From Puniceicoccales bacterium Verruco_01 (lineage in GTDB: Bacteria; Verrucomicrobiota; Verrucomicrobiia; Opitutales; Oceanipulchritudinaceae), in NCBI GenBank assembly GCA_001604565.1, contig LVBV01000007.1, positions 1 to 64,000 on the forward strand: a stretch of DNA of 64,000 nucleotides, written 5' to 3'. The notes below the pieces were generated by a model. It searched no databases. It saw only the letters and a list, made by a program, of their open reading frames with translations, and was not told the origin of the DNA. Numbering within the stretch: the stretch's first letter is position 1; every line of letters starts with the position of its first letter. This document shows positions 1 to 15,143 of the stretch, one piece after another. The position numbers and the translations under genes were made by a program.

Positions 1-1
1 C

Positions 2-466
2 GACGTTGCGGGCGGCTATATCGACGCCAGCGGCAACTACGCCACGGCGTCGGCAGCGGGCTACACGGCCTACGCCCTCACGCTGGACCTCAACGGCAAG
101 CAGGCCGTGGGCATCCAGAGCTACGGCACGACAGCCAGCAGCTACGAAGTGAATTGGGGTGCGTCCACCTACAACGACAAGACCACGGGTCTGTCCAAGG
201 TCGTCAAACAGATCGAGGATATGGAAAGCGCGCTCAAGACCCAGTCGAGCAAGCTGGCGAACAACCTCGCGATCATCACGCAGCGTCAGGACTTCACCCA
301 GGAGAAGATCAACATCCTCACCGAAGGTGCCGACAAACTGACCCTTGCGGACCTGAACGAAGAGGGCGCGAACCTCCTCAGCCTGCAGACCAGCCAGTCC
401 CTCGGCGTGCGAAGCCTGTCGCTGGCCTCGCAGCAGACCTCGGGTGTGCTCAGCATCCTCCAGTAG
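2..466 (+). CDS. Flagellin, C-terminal part (cut by window start)
   Basis: The remaining 154 codons look like the C-terminal third of a flagellin, the secreted subunit of the flagellar filament. The last ~90 residues are an amphipathic helix rich in Q, S, L and N, with the segment LADLNEEGANLLSLQ and the ending SGVLSILQ. This is typical of the flagellin D0/D1 C-terminal domain, which packs against the N-terminal helix in the filament. The upstream part visible here (many G, Y, A and T) belongs to the variable surface domain. A strong terminator follows 33 bases downstream, so this is the last gene of its transcript. The flagellar motor and sigma-28 genes at the right end of the window support a motile organism. 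The start lies outside the window. Confidence 0.85.
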   Translation, partial: DVAGGYIDASGNYATASAAGYTAYALTLDLNGKQAVGIQSYGTTASSYEVNWGASTYNDKTTGLSKVVKQIEDMESALKTQSSKLANNLAIITQRQDFTQEKINILTEGADKLTLADLNEEGANLLSLQTSQSLGVRSLSLASQQTSGVLSILQ

Positions 467-499
467 TCCTTCCGGTTCGACATACTGTAACGTTTGCCT

Positions 500-530
500 G
501 GAGGGCGGTGAAAACCGCCCTCCTTTTTTT
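500..530 (+). terminator. Rho-independent terminator after flagellin
   Basis: A perfect 10-bp stem (500-509 with 514-523) closes a GAAA tetraloop and is followed by seven T. It is a textbook intrinsic terminator for the flagellin transcript. Confidence 0.93.
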
Positions 531-672
531 GTCCCCCCGCGGCTTCCCTGAAACGTCATGTCCCGGGCATGGGGTGTTGCAAGAGGCGCCGGAACCCTGC
601 ATGATGAATTTTCCACTGCCGCGCGAAGGAGTCGCTGCGGCGCGGAGAACAAAACCTTTCGGGAGACACAGG

Positions 673-1311
673 ATGAGCAAGGAAGAGATGGACAAGGAGA
701 GCATGAGTCCGGACAGCGTTCCGTTTCCGGACTCGAAAAGAGGCGTGAACGACGGCGGCACCGCTCCGGCGGAGGCGGGTTGCTGCTGCGGCGGCGGAAA
801 ATGCGAGTGCGCCGACAAGGCCGCCGGCATCCCGGCGGACATGGCCGCGAAGATCGACGCCATACTGGCGGAGAATGCGTCGCTCCGCGACCTCCTTGCG
901 CACTCGGTGGCGGATTTCGACAACTACCGCAAGCGGAGTGTCCGTGAGAGGGAGGACGCCCGTCGCACGGCCAATGCCGACTTCGTGGCGGCCCTGATCC
1001 CGGTGCTCGACACGATGGCTCTGGCGATCGACGCGGCCCGCAAGCATTACCCCGAGGCCTCTGGAATCGTGGACGGCATCGACATGATCGTGACCCAGCT
1101 CAAGAACACGCTGAAGGGGCAGGGAGTGGAGGCGATCCAGCCCGCTTCCGGAGCCGAATTTGACCCCAACCTGCACGAGAGTATCGCGCACCAGCCCTCC
1201 GACACCGTGCCCGAAGGCGCGGTGTCCGCCGTGGTGCGGACGGGATATTCCCTCAATGGGCGCCTCATCCGTCCGGCGAGCGTCGTCCTCTCCTCCGGCA
1301 AGGCGAAATAA
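673..1311 (+). CDS. grpE: GrpE, nucleotide exchange factor of DnaK
   Basis: The 212-residue protein matches GrpE in length and layout: a disordered N-terminus, a long helix (about residues 55-110, with FDNYRKR and the ALIPVLDTMALAI stretch) and the C-terminal beta domain with VVRTGYSLNGRLIRPA. GrpE releases ADP from DnaK in the cytoplasmic chaperone cycle. The start is chosen at the ATG preceded by GGGAG seven bases upstream; the longer open frame before it has no GrpE character. dnaJ follows 9 bases later. The N-terminal tail carries five cysteines at residues 37, 38, 39, 44 and 46, unusual for this family and a possible metal or redox site (inference). No CIRCE operator is visible upstream. 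Confidence 0.93.
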   Translation: MSKEEMDKESMSPDSVPFPDSKRGVNDGGTAPAEAGCCCGGGKCECADKAAGIPADMAAKIDAILAENASLRDLLAHSVADFDNYRKRSVREREDARRTANADFVAALIPVLDTMALAIDAARKHYPEASGIVDGIDMIVTQLKNTLKGQGVEAIQPASGAEFDPNLHESIAHQPSDTVPEGAVSAVVRTGYSLNGRLIRPASVVLSSGKAK

Positions 1312-1320
1312 CTACTTCGT

Positions 1321-2472
1321 ATGGCCAAGCGCGATTATTACGAGGTCCTCGGCGTCGGGCGCGACGCGTCCGCCGACGACATCAAGAAGGCCTATCGCAA
1401 GATGGCCGTCCAGTTCCACCCGGACCGCAACAAGGAGCCCGGCGCGGAGGATAAATTCAAGGAGATTTCCGAGGCGTACGACGTCCTCAAGGATCCCGAC
1501 AAGAAGGCCGCCTACGACCGATACGGCCACGCGGCCTTCCAGCCCGGCGGCGCCGGAGCCTCGCAATACGCGGGCGGTGCTCAGGGCGGGAGCTTCCACG
1601 ATCCCTTCGACCTCTTCCGTGAGGTCTTCGGTGGGGGCGGCGGCGGCATTTTCGAGGAATTCTTCGGCGGCGGCTCCCCTCAGGGCGGCTCGCGTCGCGG
1701 CGCGGACATCCAAGCGGACCTGGAGATCACGCTTCCCGAGGCAGCCTCCGGCTGCGAGAAGGAGATCCGCTACCGCGCCTCCACCGCCTGCAAGCACTGC
1801 GGCGGCACCGGCGCGGAACCCGGCAGCGGCACCGTCCGCTGCCCGACCTGCGGCGGACGCGGGCGCGTCATCATGCAGCGCGGGTTTTTCCAGATGCAGC
1901 AGACCTGCCCGACCTGCGGCGGCACGGGCGTCAAGATCGAGCACCCCTGCGCGGAGTGCCGGGGAGAGGGCCGGGTGAGCGAGGTGCGCGTCAAGCGCGT
2001 CAAGGTTCCGGCGGGCGTGGATACCGGGATGCGCTTGCGCGCCACGGGCGACGGCGAGGCCGGCATGCAGGGCGCCCCGGCTGGGGACCTCCACATCTTC
2101 ATCACCGTCAAGGAGCACGAGATTTTCGAGCGCAGCGGGGACGACCTTGCCTGCGACGTGCCGATCAAGTTCACCCTCGCGGCGCTCGGCGGCTCCATCG
2201 AGATTCCGACCCTCGGCGGCGACGCGAAGAACACCAAGCTCAAGATTCCCGCGGGCACGCAGGACGGCACCGTCTTCCGCATTCGGGGGCGCGGCATGCC
2301 GAACCTCCACAGCGGCCAGCGGGGCGATCAGCTCGTCCGCATCCACATCGAGGTGCCGAAGAAACTCACCAAGGACCAGAAGGGCAAGCTGGAGGACTTC
2401 GCCATCGCCTGCGGCGACGCGGAAAACCCCATCGAGGAAAGCTGGTGGGAAAAGGCGAAGAAGATGTTCTGA
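1321..2472 (+). CDS. dnaJ: Chaperone protein DnaJ (Hsp40)
   Basis: This 383-residue type I DnaJ stimulates the DnaK ATPase and delivers unfolded clients. It has an N-terminal J domain with the HPD motif at residues 33-35 and a Gly/Phe-rich linker. The zinc domain has four repeats of the CxxCxGxG type ([32 protein letters not shown]), followed by the C-terminal substrate-binding domains. It begins 9 bases after grpE, forming a grpE-dnaJ operon. dnaK is not in the window. Length and domains are complete. Confidence 0.97.
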   Translation: MAKRDYYEVLGVGRDASADDIKKAYRKMAVQFHPDRNKEPGAEDKFKEISEAYDVLKDPDKKAAYDRYGHAAFQPGGAGASQYAGGAQGGSFHDPFDLFREVFGGGGGGIFEEFFGGGSPQGGSRRGADIQADLEITLPEAASGCEKEIRYRASTACKHCGGTGAEPGSGTVRCPTCGGRGRVIMQRGFFQMQQTCPTCGGTGVKIEHPCAECRGEGRVSEVRVKRVKVPAGVDTGMRLRATGDGEAGMQGAPAGDLHIFITVKEHEIFERSGDDLACDVPIKFTLAALGGSIEIPTLGGDAKNTKLKIPAGTQDGTVFRIRGRGMPNLHSGQRGDQLVRIHIEVPKKLTKDQKGKLEDFAIACGDAENPIEESWWEKAKKMF

Positions 2473-2551
2473 AAGGCCGGGTCCGCACCGGACTGAGACG
2501 GGGATTCTTCGCCCGGACGGCGCTTCCCGAGCGTTGACGCCGTTCTTCCCG

Positions 2552-2571
2552 GCGGGATAACAGTATCCCGC
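2552..2571 (+). promoter_or_regulatory. Short perfect hairpin just before the sigma-factor start
   Basis: An 8-bp perfect stem GCGGGATA/TATCCCGC with a 4-base loop ends 12 bases before the start codon at 2584. There is no T-run, so it is not a typical terminator for dnaJ. It could block or expose the ribosome site, or be a protein-binding palindrome. Function is not known. Confidence 0.35.
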
Positions 2572-2583
2572 TACGGAATTCCC

Positions 2584-3615
2584 ATGGGAGCGAATCGCAA
2601 TCACGTTCTGGATGTGGAGGCGCTTGTGAAGGCACAGCGTCCCGCCGTGCGCAGGCTGCTGGCCCGCATGGTGCCCGAATCCGAGGTCGATGATCTCGAA
2701 CAGGAGGTTTTCCTCAAGGCGGAGCGGGGCTTGGGCGGATTCCGCTCGAAGGCCGCCGCGGGCACATGGCTGCACAGGATCGCCCGCAACACCGCGCTCG
2801 ACCATCTGACGAGCCGCCGCCACAGGGAAGCCGCCAGAACCGTGCCGCTGGCCGGCGGGGAGGGTGGCGCGTCCGCGGACGGCCTTGTCGTCCGGCCCGA
2901 AGCGCAATCCCGGCTGGACCGCGAGGAAATGTGCGGGTGCATCCGCCAGCACGTGCGGTTCCTGCCCGCGGATTATGTGCGCGTCATCGAACTGGCGGAC
3001 ATCGAGGAACTGGGCACCGCCGAAATCGCCGCGCGGCTCGGGATCACCACGGGTGCGGCGAAGATTCGTCTGCACCGCGCAAGAGCCGCGTTGCGGGCCC
3101 TTCTGGACAGGGAGTGCGAGATGTACCACAACGAGGACGGAACGCTCTTGTGCGACAGAATTCATCCGCCCCGCGTATCTTTGGCGGCGGCGGTCCCGTC
3201 TAATGGTATGAAGCCGGTCATCGCGTCGGACGACGAAGGTGACGACAGGCCGGAAACACAACCGAATACCATCATGACAAACGTTACATCCTGCGGCTGC
3301 ACAAGCCCGTTCACATGCCAGACACAGGGCGCCGCCGCAAGCGGCAGCCTCTTCACCGCACAGGCGGCGGAGTTCGTATCCATCGGCGCCGCCATTGGTT
3401 CGAACTGCGAGCCCTGCCTGCGCTACCATACGAGGGAGGCCCTGAAGGCGGGCATTCCGCTTGCCGACATCAAACTGGCCGTCGATCAGGCGCTGCGGGT
3501 CAAGGAGACGCCCGCCCAGAACATCATCAGGCTGGCCGAGCGTCTGATCGCGGCTGGCGGCGAAGCGCCGGAGCCTCAGGCCGCAGCGTCCGCATCGTGC
3601 GGCTGCAGCCGATAA
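2584..3615 (+). CDS. ECF-type sigma factor fused to a carboxymuconolactone-decarboxylase-like domain
   Basis: Residues 1-175 are an ECF sigma-70 factor: region 2 holds DDLEQEVFLKAERGLGGF and TWLHRIARNTALDHL, and region 4 is the helix-turn-helix around LGTAEIAARLGITTGAAKIRLHRAR cut here to its key part. A Cys-containing tail (CEMYHNEDGTLLCDR) typical of some ECF factors follows. After a ~40-residue linker of low complexity, residues ~231-343 form an AhpD/carboxymuconolactone-decarboxylase-like domain with a CxxC plus His motif (NCEPCLRYH) and a Cys-rich end. Such domains are thiol-based, peroxidase-like or lactone-processing. The second domain begins with an in-frame ATG at 3274, so two separate proteins, or an initiation site within the gene, are possible. 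A redox-sensing sigma factor is an inference. Confidence 0.75.
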   Translation: MGANRNHVLDVEALVKAQRPAVRRLLARMVPESEVDDLEQEVFLKAERGLGGFRSKAAAGTWLHRIARNTALDHLTSRRHREAARTVPLAGGEGGASADGLVVRPEAQSRLDREEMCGCIRQHVRFLPADYVRVIELADIEELGTAEIAARLGITTGAAKIRLHRARAALRALLDRECEMYHNEDGTLLCDRIHPPRVSLAAAVPSNGMKPVIASDDEGDDRPETQPNTIMTNVTSCGCTSPFTCQTQGAAASGSLFTAQAAEFVSIGAAIGSNCEPCLRYHTREALKAGIPLADIKLAVDQALRVKETPAQNIIRLAERLIAAGGEAPEPQAAASASCGCSR

Positions 3616-3643
3616 ACTCCGCGTCTGCGTTCGCATCCTTCCG

Positions 3644-3676
3644 GGCCGGGCATGGGGGAATCCGTGCCCGGCCTTT
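3644..3676 (+). terminator. Probable terminator after the sigma-factor fusion gene
   Basis: A 9-bp stem GGCCGGGCA/TGCCCGGCC (3644-3652 with 3665-3673) is followed by a short TTT. It is a weak intrinsic terminator by its T-run. The rest of the gap up to 3881 shows no gene or clear promoter. Confidence 0.55.
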
Positions 3677-3881
3677 GTGATTCCAGTCCGGTGGAGGCGG
3701 CGCCTCCCGCCTTGCCCCGCCGATCGCGGCGGCGCATGGCCTCGGGGTGGGAGAATTCCGGGCGGTTCCGGCTCTCCCGGAGGAATCCCGCCCGGATTCG
3801 CGGGCCGTCCGGAAGAGTCGGGGACGATTGAAACCGCATCCGGTTCTTCTTGAACGCCACCGGAGCGTTCGTACCTTGGGA

Positions 3882-4316
3882 ATGAAATCCCTGTCCATTA
3901 TGCGATTCTGGAACTGCAAGCCGCGCTCTTTCACTTTGGCGAGCCTCCTCGCGGGGTGCCTCTACTTCTTTCTTTTCTACCAGCTTCTCTTCACGCCGGT
4001 GGAGATGCTCGCGGGTTTCGGCGTCGTGGGCGAGGCGCACACGGTCTTTCTCGCCCAGCGCATCTCGGTTCTGATGCTGGGGTTCGCCGTGTTGCTCTTT
4101 GCGGGATGCAGGCTTGAATCCTCCCATGCCCGCGCGGCGATCTCCCTCTCGGTGGCCGTGAACATGGCCGGTTTTGCCGTAAACAGCGTCCGGGGGATGG
4201 CGAACGGCCTTCTCGGCAACGACCTGATCGCGGTGGCGGTCGTGGAGGGTGCCGCCACGTGCGTTTTCGGCGCCTTTGCGATCCACGACCTTCTCCGTCG
4301 GAGAGCGAATTCGTAG
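3882..4316 (+). CDS. Small four-helix integral membrane protein
   Basis: The protein is about 144 residues from the ATG at 3882 and has four hydrophobic segments: around FTLASLLAGCLYFFLFYQLL, ISVLMLGFAVLLFAG, AAISLSVAVNMAGFAV and the region after DLIAVAVVEGAA. The layout resembles small uncharacterised membrane families such as DUF4345, but I cannot prove that assignment. A longer open frame extends upstream, but those residues are basic and look like non-coding sequence. A second ATG six codons later is also possible. It converges with gltD and shares a hairpin with it. Confidence 0.6.
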   Translation: MKSLSIMRFWNCKPRSFTLASLLAGCLYFFLFYQLLFTPVEMLAGFGVVGEAHTVFLAQRISVLMLGFAVLLFAGCRLESSHARAAISLSVAVNMAGFAVNSVRGMANGLLGNDLIAVAVVEGAATCVFGAFAIHDLLRRRANS

Positions 4317-4331
4317 CTTCCGTACGCAACA

Positions 4332-4356
4332 GCGCCCCGCCGGAAAAGCGGGGCGC
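4332..4356. terminator. Hairpin between convergent genes
   Basis: A perfect 9-bp stem GCGCCCCGC/GCGGGGCGC with a 7-base loop sits between the ends of the membrane protein gene and gltD. Neither side has a real T-run, so it may serve both strands only weakly or need Rho. Confidence 0.5.
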
Positions 4357-4379
4357 CGTGAAAGAGTCAGCCTACTGCC

Positions 4380-5885
4380 TTACGGCATGGGGAGGAAGCT
4401 CCTGCCCATGAGGAACTCGTCCACCTTTGCGGCGCAAGCGCGACCCTCGTTGATCGCCCAGACGACGAGGCTCTGACCGCGGCGCATGTCGCCCGCGGCG
4501 AAGATCTTCGCGGCGCTTGTGGCGAACCTGCCGTAGTCGGCCTTCACGTTGCTGCGGGCATCCGCCTCCACGCCGAAGGCCTTGAGAAGCGGCTGCTCCG
4601 GTCCGAGGAAGCCCATCGCGATGAGGACGAGGTCCGCGGGAATTTCGCGCTCGCTGCCCGCCACGGGGACGGGGTTCATGCGGCCCGAGGCGTCCTTCTG
4701 CCAGGAAACGTCCACGATCTTCAGCGCCTTCACATTGCCCGCCTCGTCTTTCACGATGTTCAGCGTGTTCACGAGGTAGTGGCGCGGGTCGGCGCCCTGA
4801 CGGGCGGCGGCCTCCTGCTGGCCGTAGTCGGTCTTGAGGACCTTGGGCCATTCGGGCCACGGATTGTTCGGCGCGCGGTCCGCCGGGGGCTGCGACATGA
4901 TCTCTAGCTGGATCACATTCTTGCAGCCCTGACGGAGACTCGTGCCCACGCAGTCCGTGCCGGTGTCGCCGCCGCCGATGACGACGACATTCTTGTCCCT
5001 CGCGTTCAATTCCGGCAGGGAATCCTTCGCGAAGTTCGTGTCGAGAAGGTGCTTCGTGTTGGCAGAGAGGAAATCGACGGCGAAGTGCACGCCCTTGGCC
5101 TCGCGGCCCGGCACGCGCAGGTCGCGCGGGAGCGTCGCTCCGCAGGCCAAGACGATGGCGTCAAACTGTGCATTCAGCCTTTCGGCGCTGAATTCGGGAT
5201 CGGTGCCGACGTTCGCGTTGCAGACGAACTTCACGCCCTCCTTCTCCATGAGCTTCACGCGGCGCAGAACCACCTTCTTCTTGTCGAGCTTCATGTTCGG
5301 GATGCCGTACATGAGGAGCCCGCCAACGCGGTCGTGCCGCTCGAAGACGGTCACGGTGTGCCCGGCCTGGTTGAGCTGGTCCGCCGCGGCAAGTCCCGCG
5401 GGGCCGGAGCCGACGACGGCCACTTTCTTCCCCGTGCGCTTTGCGGGCTTGCGGGCCTTGTAAAAGCCCTTCTCCCACGCCGCGTCGGCGATCGAATTCT
5501 CGATGTTCTTGATTGTCACCTGCGGCTGGATGACGCCGAGGGTGCAGCTCCCTTCGCAGGGAGCCGGGCAGACGCGGCCCGTGAACTCCGGGAAGTTGTT
5601 GGTACGGCGCAGCCTCTCGTAGGCGTCCTCCCAGCGGCCCTTGTAAACGAGGTCGTTGAATTCGGGAATCAGGTTGTGGATCGGGCAGCCCGTGCCCATG
5701 CCGCCGATCACCATGCCGATGTGACAGAAGGGCGTGCCGCAGTCCATGCAGCGTGCCGCCTGCGTACGGACCTTTTCAAAGTCCGTTTCGGCGTGGATCT
5801 CCTTCCAGTCCTTGAGGCGCTTTTCGGGAGTGCGGTCCGGGATGGTCTGGCGTTGATATTCGATGAAACCGGTTGCTTTGCCCAT
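4380..5885 (-). CDS. gltD: Glutamate synthase small (beta) subunit, NADPH-type
   Basis: The 501-residue protein is the flavoprotein subunit that passes electrons from NAD(P)H to the large subunit. The N-terminal domain carries cysteine motifs for iron-sulfur clusters ([12 protein letters not shown] and [12 protein letters not shown]). Two Rossmann motifs follow: [13 protein letters not shown] for FAD and [11 protein letters not shown] for NADPH. The C-terminus has the [13 protein letters not shown] and [17 protein letters not shown] segments usual for GltD. It lies 36 bases downstream of gltB in the same direction, so the two subunits are co-transcribed. Confidence 0.97.
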   Translation of the reverse strand: MGKATGFIEYQRQTIPDRTPEKRLKDWKEIHAETDFEKVRTQAARCMDCGTPFCHIGMVIGGMGTGCPIHNLIPEFNDLVYKGRWEDAYERLRRTNNFPEFTGRVCPAPCEGSCTLGVIQPQVTIKNIENSIADAAWEKGFYKARKPAKRTGKKVAVVGSGPAGLAAADQLNQAGHTVTVFERHDRVGGLLMYGIPNMKLDKKKVVLRRVKLMEKEGVKFVCNANVGTDPEFSAERLNAQFDAIVLACGATLPRDLRVPGREAKGVHFAVDFLSANTKHLLDTNFAKDSLPELNARDKNVVVIGGGDTGTDCVGTSLRQGCKNVIQLEIMSQPPADRAPNNPWPEWPKVLKTDYGQQEAAARQGADPRHYLVNTLNIVKDEAGNVKALKIVDVSWQKDASGRMNPVPVAGSEREIPADLVLIAMGFLGPEQPLLKAFGVEADARSNVKADYGRFATSAAKIFAAGDMRRGQSLVVWAINEGRACAAKVDEFLMGRSFLPMP

Positions 5886-5921
5886 TGTGGTACTCCGAAG
5901 TATTGGTGGTTTTGCGCCGGT

Positions 5922-10523
<4,602 letters not shown>

Positions 10524-10856
10524 GGTTGTCTATGCTGTTGGATGAAAAGTACTTCTGGCTAGATTGCCTCTTGCGGACGCGCGGAAAGACCGCGATTCGC
10601 AGGCGCGCGCAAGGCCTTGTCCGGTCGCAGAGGAGTGCAAAACCGGGCAAGGTCATGTGCGCAGCCCGTGGAACATGCTAGCGAATCCCATGCCGGGCAA
10701 CCAATTTGGCTAAAAATTGCCTAGATCTGCGCAGGTCATGCCTTTCCGCAAGTGAGAGGCATGGTTACTTCGCATATTGCCTTCATTTCCCAAAACGGGG
10801 AAGGCAGGCGCAAAATAACTGGTTGCGGCACGCGTCGGGACGATTTCAGCAGCCTG
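10524..10856 (-). promoter_or_regulatory. gltB upstream region with possible promoter and leader hairpins
   Basis: This 333-base gap has no gene. Reading the minus strand, a weak promoter can be drawn: TTGGTT (complement of 10699-10704), an 18-base spacer and TAGCAT (10675-10680). The presumed leader of about 145 bases holds a strong hairpin with a 10-bp stem containing one G-T pair (10615-10624 with 10643-10652). A second hairpin, CATGCCT/AGGCATG (10737-10743 with 10757-10763), lies upstream of the promoter. Leader control of gltB by an RNA element is inference; I recognise no known riboswitch here. Confidence 0.35.
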
Positions 10857-10859
10857 CTA
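10844..10859 (-). repeat. Copy of the stop-codon-linked dispersed repeat
   Basis: On the minus strand the sequence reads TAG followed by CAGGCTGCTGAAA. It overlaps the stop codon of the membrane protein gene and matches two better copies at 16783-16802 and 17980-17999. Confidence 0.55.
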
Positions 10860-11435
10860 CCGCAGGCCCGGGCAGGAGGGAGTGCTTCGATCGGAAACCG
10901 GACCAGCGAGGATTTCGGCGAGGATCACCGATTCGCGCAGTCCCGCGCCGCTTTTCAGCATCGCGGCGGCGTCGGTGAAGGTGGCATTCGCTTGTGCCGA
11001 AACCGCCTCCGTCCTCTGGCGGGAGCGGATCGAGGCCAGCGTGGTTTCGATCCTGCGCTGCGATTCCTCCTCCTCGCGCCTTGCCGTCGCAAGTCGTTCC
11101 ATGAGGCTCGGTCCACGGACCTCCACCCGCGCGGGTTGAGCCGGACGGGGTGCCGTGGTGCGGATTTCCGGGTGAAGCTCCGGCTTCTGCGGCTGGGAAC
11201 GCGTCGGAGCGGAAGGCGCCGAGGCCTTCCTCATGTTCTCGGCGATGCGGCGGCGGATCTCCTCCTGAATCTCGCGCGTGCGGCGCTCCTCGTCGGCGGA
11301 GGCGGGCGCGGCGGGACTGTCTTCCGCCCCCTCCTTCTTCGCGGTCAGAAACTTGATGAGTCCGAAGATCGCGAAGAGGAGGAAGAAGAGCAGGCTTCCG
11401 CCGTCGGCAAAGACCGGTGTGAGGAGGTTCTTCAT
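10857..11435 (-). CDS. Membrane-anchored protein encoded next to floA
   Basis: The 192-residue protein has one N-terminal membrane helix (GGSLLFFLLFAIFGLIKFL) followed by a charged, Ala/Glu/Arg-rich cytoplasmic stretch with coiled-coil character (residues ~47-75 and 108-145) and a Pro-rich linker. I do not recognise a named domain. It starts 24 bases after floA in the same direction, so it probably works with the FloA membrane scaffold (inference from position). Its stop codon is part of a short dispersed repeat. Confidence 0.65.
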   Translation of the reverse strand: MKNLLTPVFADGGSLLFFLLFAIFGLIKFLTAKKEGAEDSPAAPASADEERRTREIQEEIRRRIAENMRKASAPSAPTRSQPQKPELHPEIRTTAPRPAQPARVEVRGPSLMERLATARREEEESQRRIETTLASIRSRQRTEAVSAQANATFTDAAAMLKSGAGLRESVILAEILAGPVSDRSTPSCPGLR

Positions 11436-11459
11436 GCTCCGGTGAAAGGGGAGGGCGGC

Positions 11460-12482
11460 CTACGCGGAGGGACCCTTGGGCGCCTGCGATCCAGCAGGCT
11501 TGGCGATGGAGCTGCGCATGTCGGTATCGCTCTTGATGTTGTTCATGCGGTAGTAGTCCATGATGCCGAGGTTGCCGCTGCGGAAGGCCTCCGCCATGGC
11601 GAGCGGAACCTGGCTTTCGGCCTCCACGACCTTGGCGCGCATCTCCTCGACGCGGGCCTTCATTTCCTGCTCCTGCGCGACGGCTGCGGCGCGGCGGATT
11701 TCCGCCTGGGCCTGTGCCATGTTCTTGTTGGCCATGGCCTGCGCCTCCTGCAATTTGGCGCCGATGTTGTCGCCCACGTCCACGTCGGCGATGTCGATCG
11801 AAAGGATTTCAAAGGCCGTGCCGGTGTCGAGGCCACGGTGCAGCACGTTGCGGGAGATGGAATCGGGGTTCTCCAGCACCCACTTGTAGCTCTCGGCGCT
11901 GCCGATGGTGGTGACGATGCCCTCGCCGACGCGGGCGATGACCGTCTCCTCCTGAGCGCTGCCGACGTATTTTTCCAGATTCGAGCGCACCGTCACGCGG
12001 GCGCGGACCTTCACCTGAATGCCGTCCTTGGCCACGCCGTCGATCGTCGTGCGGCCCGTGTTCGGGTTCGGCACGTCGATCACCTTGGGGTTGATGGAGG
12101 TGCGCACGGCCTCGGTGATGGACTTTTCCGTGCCCTTGGTGGCCAGGTCGATGGCGCAGGCCCTGTCCCACGAGAGGGTCATGCCCGCCTTCTGCGCGTT
12201 GATCACGCCCTGCACCGTCTGGATCACGTCGCCGCCCGCCAGATAGTGGCGCTCGATCTCCGTCATCGACACGTCGATGCCCGCCTTGACCGAAGTGATG
12301 TAGGCCTCGACGAGGGTGGCGTAAGGCACGTGCCGCAGCCGCATCGCCACGAGGGTTACCAGTCCCACGTGCGCGCCCGAGAGCGAGGCGCGGAGCCACA
12401 CGTTGAAAAAGGAAAGGATGACGATGAGCAGGACCAGAAGGACGATCCCGAGAACAACGATGCCGAGGGCGGTGAGGTTCAT
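11460..12482 (-). CDS. floA: Flotillin-like protein FloA
   Basis: At 340 residues this matches the FloA/UPF0365 family. A membrane hairpin (residues 1-30, [20 protein letters not shown]) anchors a band-7/PHB-like domain that contains [16 protein letters not shown] and the family-typical [12 protein letters not shown]-terminal Ala/Glu-rich coiled coil follows ([17 protein letters not shown]). FloA forms membrane microdomains that organise signalling and secretion proteins. The divergent carboxylesterase begins 172 bases away; that gap should hold both promoters, but none stands out. Confidence 0.95.
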   Translation of the reverse strand: MNLTALGIVVLGIVLLVLLIVILSFFNVWLRASLSGAHVGLVTLVAMRLRHVPYATLVEAYITSVKAGIDVSMTEIERHYLAGGDVIQTVQGVINAQKAGMTLSWDRACAIDLATKGTEKSITEAVRTSINPKVIDVPNPNTGRTTIDGVAKDGIQVKVRARVTVRSNLEKYVGSAQEETVIARVGEGIVTTIGSAESYKWVLENPDSISRNVLHRGLDTGTAFEILSIDIADVDVGDNIGAKLQEAQAMANKNMAQAQAEIRRAAAVAQEQEMKARVEEMRAKVVEAESQVPLAMAEAFRSGNLGIMDYYRMNNIKSDTDMRSSIAKPAGSQAPKGPSA

Positions 12483-12654
12483 GATGTGCGTGATAGGGGT
12501 TTGTTGCTGGCAAGGTATCGGCGCTTTTCCCGCCTGTCAACGAAGGCCGGTCGGGAATCGGAGAATCGACGATCACGCGGGGCGTTCCCGCCGCCGGATA
12601 GGATTGCCAGCACGCGGTGTTGGAGCGATTATCGACGCACACCCCATCATTCCA

Positions 12655-14211
<1,557 letters not shown>

Positions 14212-14267
14212 GCCGCCGCTTCACAATCGGATTCACAGCCCCGCCCGATCCCGACAGCATCCCCGCC

Positions 14268-15092
14268 ATGTCCCCCTTTGCCGAAATCACGAGTTTGCAG
14301 AACCCGCGCATCAAGGACCTTGCGAAGCTGCGCGAGGGGAAATACCGGCGGCGGACGGGCTGCTATGTGGTGGAGGGTTTGCGCGAGCTGGAGCGGGCGC
14401 TCGCGGGCAAAGCGAGGTTGACGGCGCTCTATGTCTGCCGCGAGGCGTGGCTTTCCGAGGGATACGCGCCCCTTGCGGAGAAAATCGCGGCGCTGCCGGG
14501 GATGGAGAGCTTCTCCCTCTCGCCCGCCGCGTTCGAGAAGTGCTCCAACCGGGAGAATCCGGACGGCCTCCTCGCCGTGGCGAAGATGGAGAAGAGCACC
14601 CTCGCGGACCTGTCGCTGCCGGAAAACCCATTTCTCCTCCTCATCGAGCACGTGGAAAAGCCGGGGAACCTTGGCACCCTTCTGCGGAGTGCCGACGCGG
14701 CGGGTGCGGACGCGGTGATCGTGACCGACCCCGTGACGGACCTCTACAGCCCGCAGGCGATCCGCGCCTCGCAGGGCTCGATCTTTGCGCTCCCCACCGT
14801 GTTTGCGACGAATGGGGAGGCGAAGGCGTTCTTCGCGGCGCACGGCATCCGCCCCTTCGCCGCCACGCCGCACACCAGCCGCATCCTCTGGGACCTGGAC
14901 CTGAAGCAGCCCTCGGCGCTGCTACTGGGGAGCGAATCCGACGGGCTTTCCGACTTCTGGATGGACGATCCCGCCACGCAGCGCGCGAAGATCCCGATGA
15001 GCGGCAAGAGCGCCGACAGCCTGAACGTGAGCGCTGCCGCCGCGATCTTCCTCTTCGAGGTCGTCCGGCAAAGACGTCAAGACAGGACATAA
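14268..15092 (+). CDS. SpoU/TrmH-family RNA methyltransferase
   Basis: The 274-residue enzyme is a SPOUT-class 2'-O-methyltransferase acting on rRNA or tRNA. After an N-terminal RNA-binding domain it shows the three family motifs: motif 1 KPGNLGTLLRSADAAGAD (about residues 126-143), motif 2 LLGSESDGLS and motif 3 IPMSGKSADSLNVSAAAAI. The start at MSPFAEITSLQNPRIK is typical for the family; the in-frame upstream codons overlap the esterase and lack homologous features. The exact target base cannot be read from the sequence. Confidence 0.88.
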   Translation: MSPFAEITSLQNPRIKDLAKLREGKYRRRTGCYVVEGLRELERALAGKARLTALYVCREAWLSEGYAPLAEKIAALPGMESFSLSPAAFEKCSNRENPDGLLAVAKMEKSTLADLSLPENPFLLLIEHVEKPGNLGTLLRSADAAGADAVIVTDPVTDLYSPQAIRASQGSIFALPTVFATNGEAKAFFAAHGIRPFAATPHTSRILWDLDLKQPSALLLGSESDGLSDFWMDDPATQRAKIPMSGKSADSLNVSAAAAIFLFEVVRQRRQDRT

Positions 15093-15143
15093 GAACAGTT
15101 GGATGATTCTCAAATTCCGCCGATCGAACGAATCCGGGTTTTA

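Noticed and set aside
531-672. CIRCE heat-shock operator before grpE
   Set aside because: The TTAGCACTC/GAGTGCTAA inverted repeat is not present.
1312-3636. Minus-strand open frame of about 774 codons opposite dnaJ and the sigma factor
   Set aside because: Antisense shadow of two well-supported genes.
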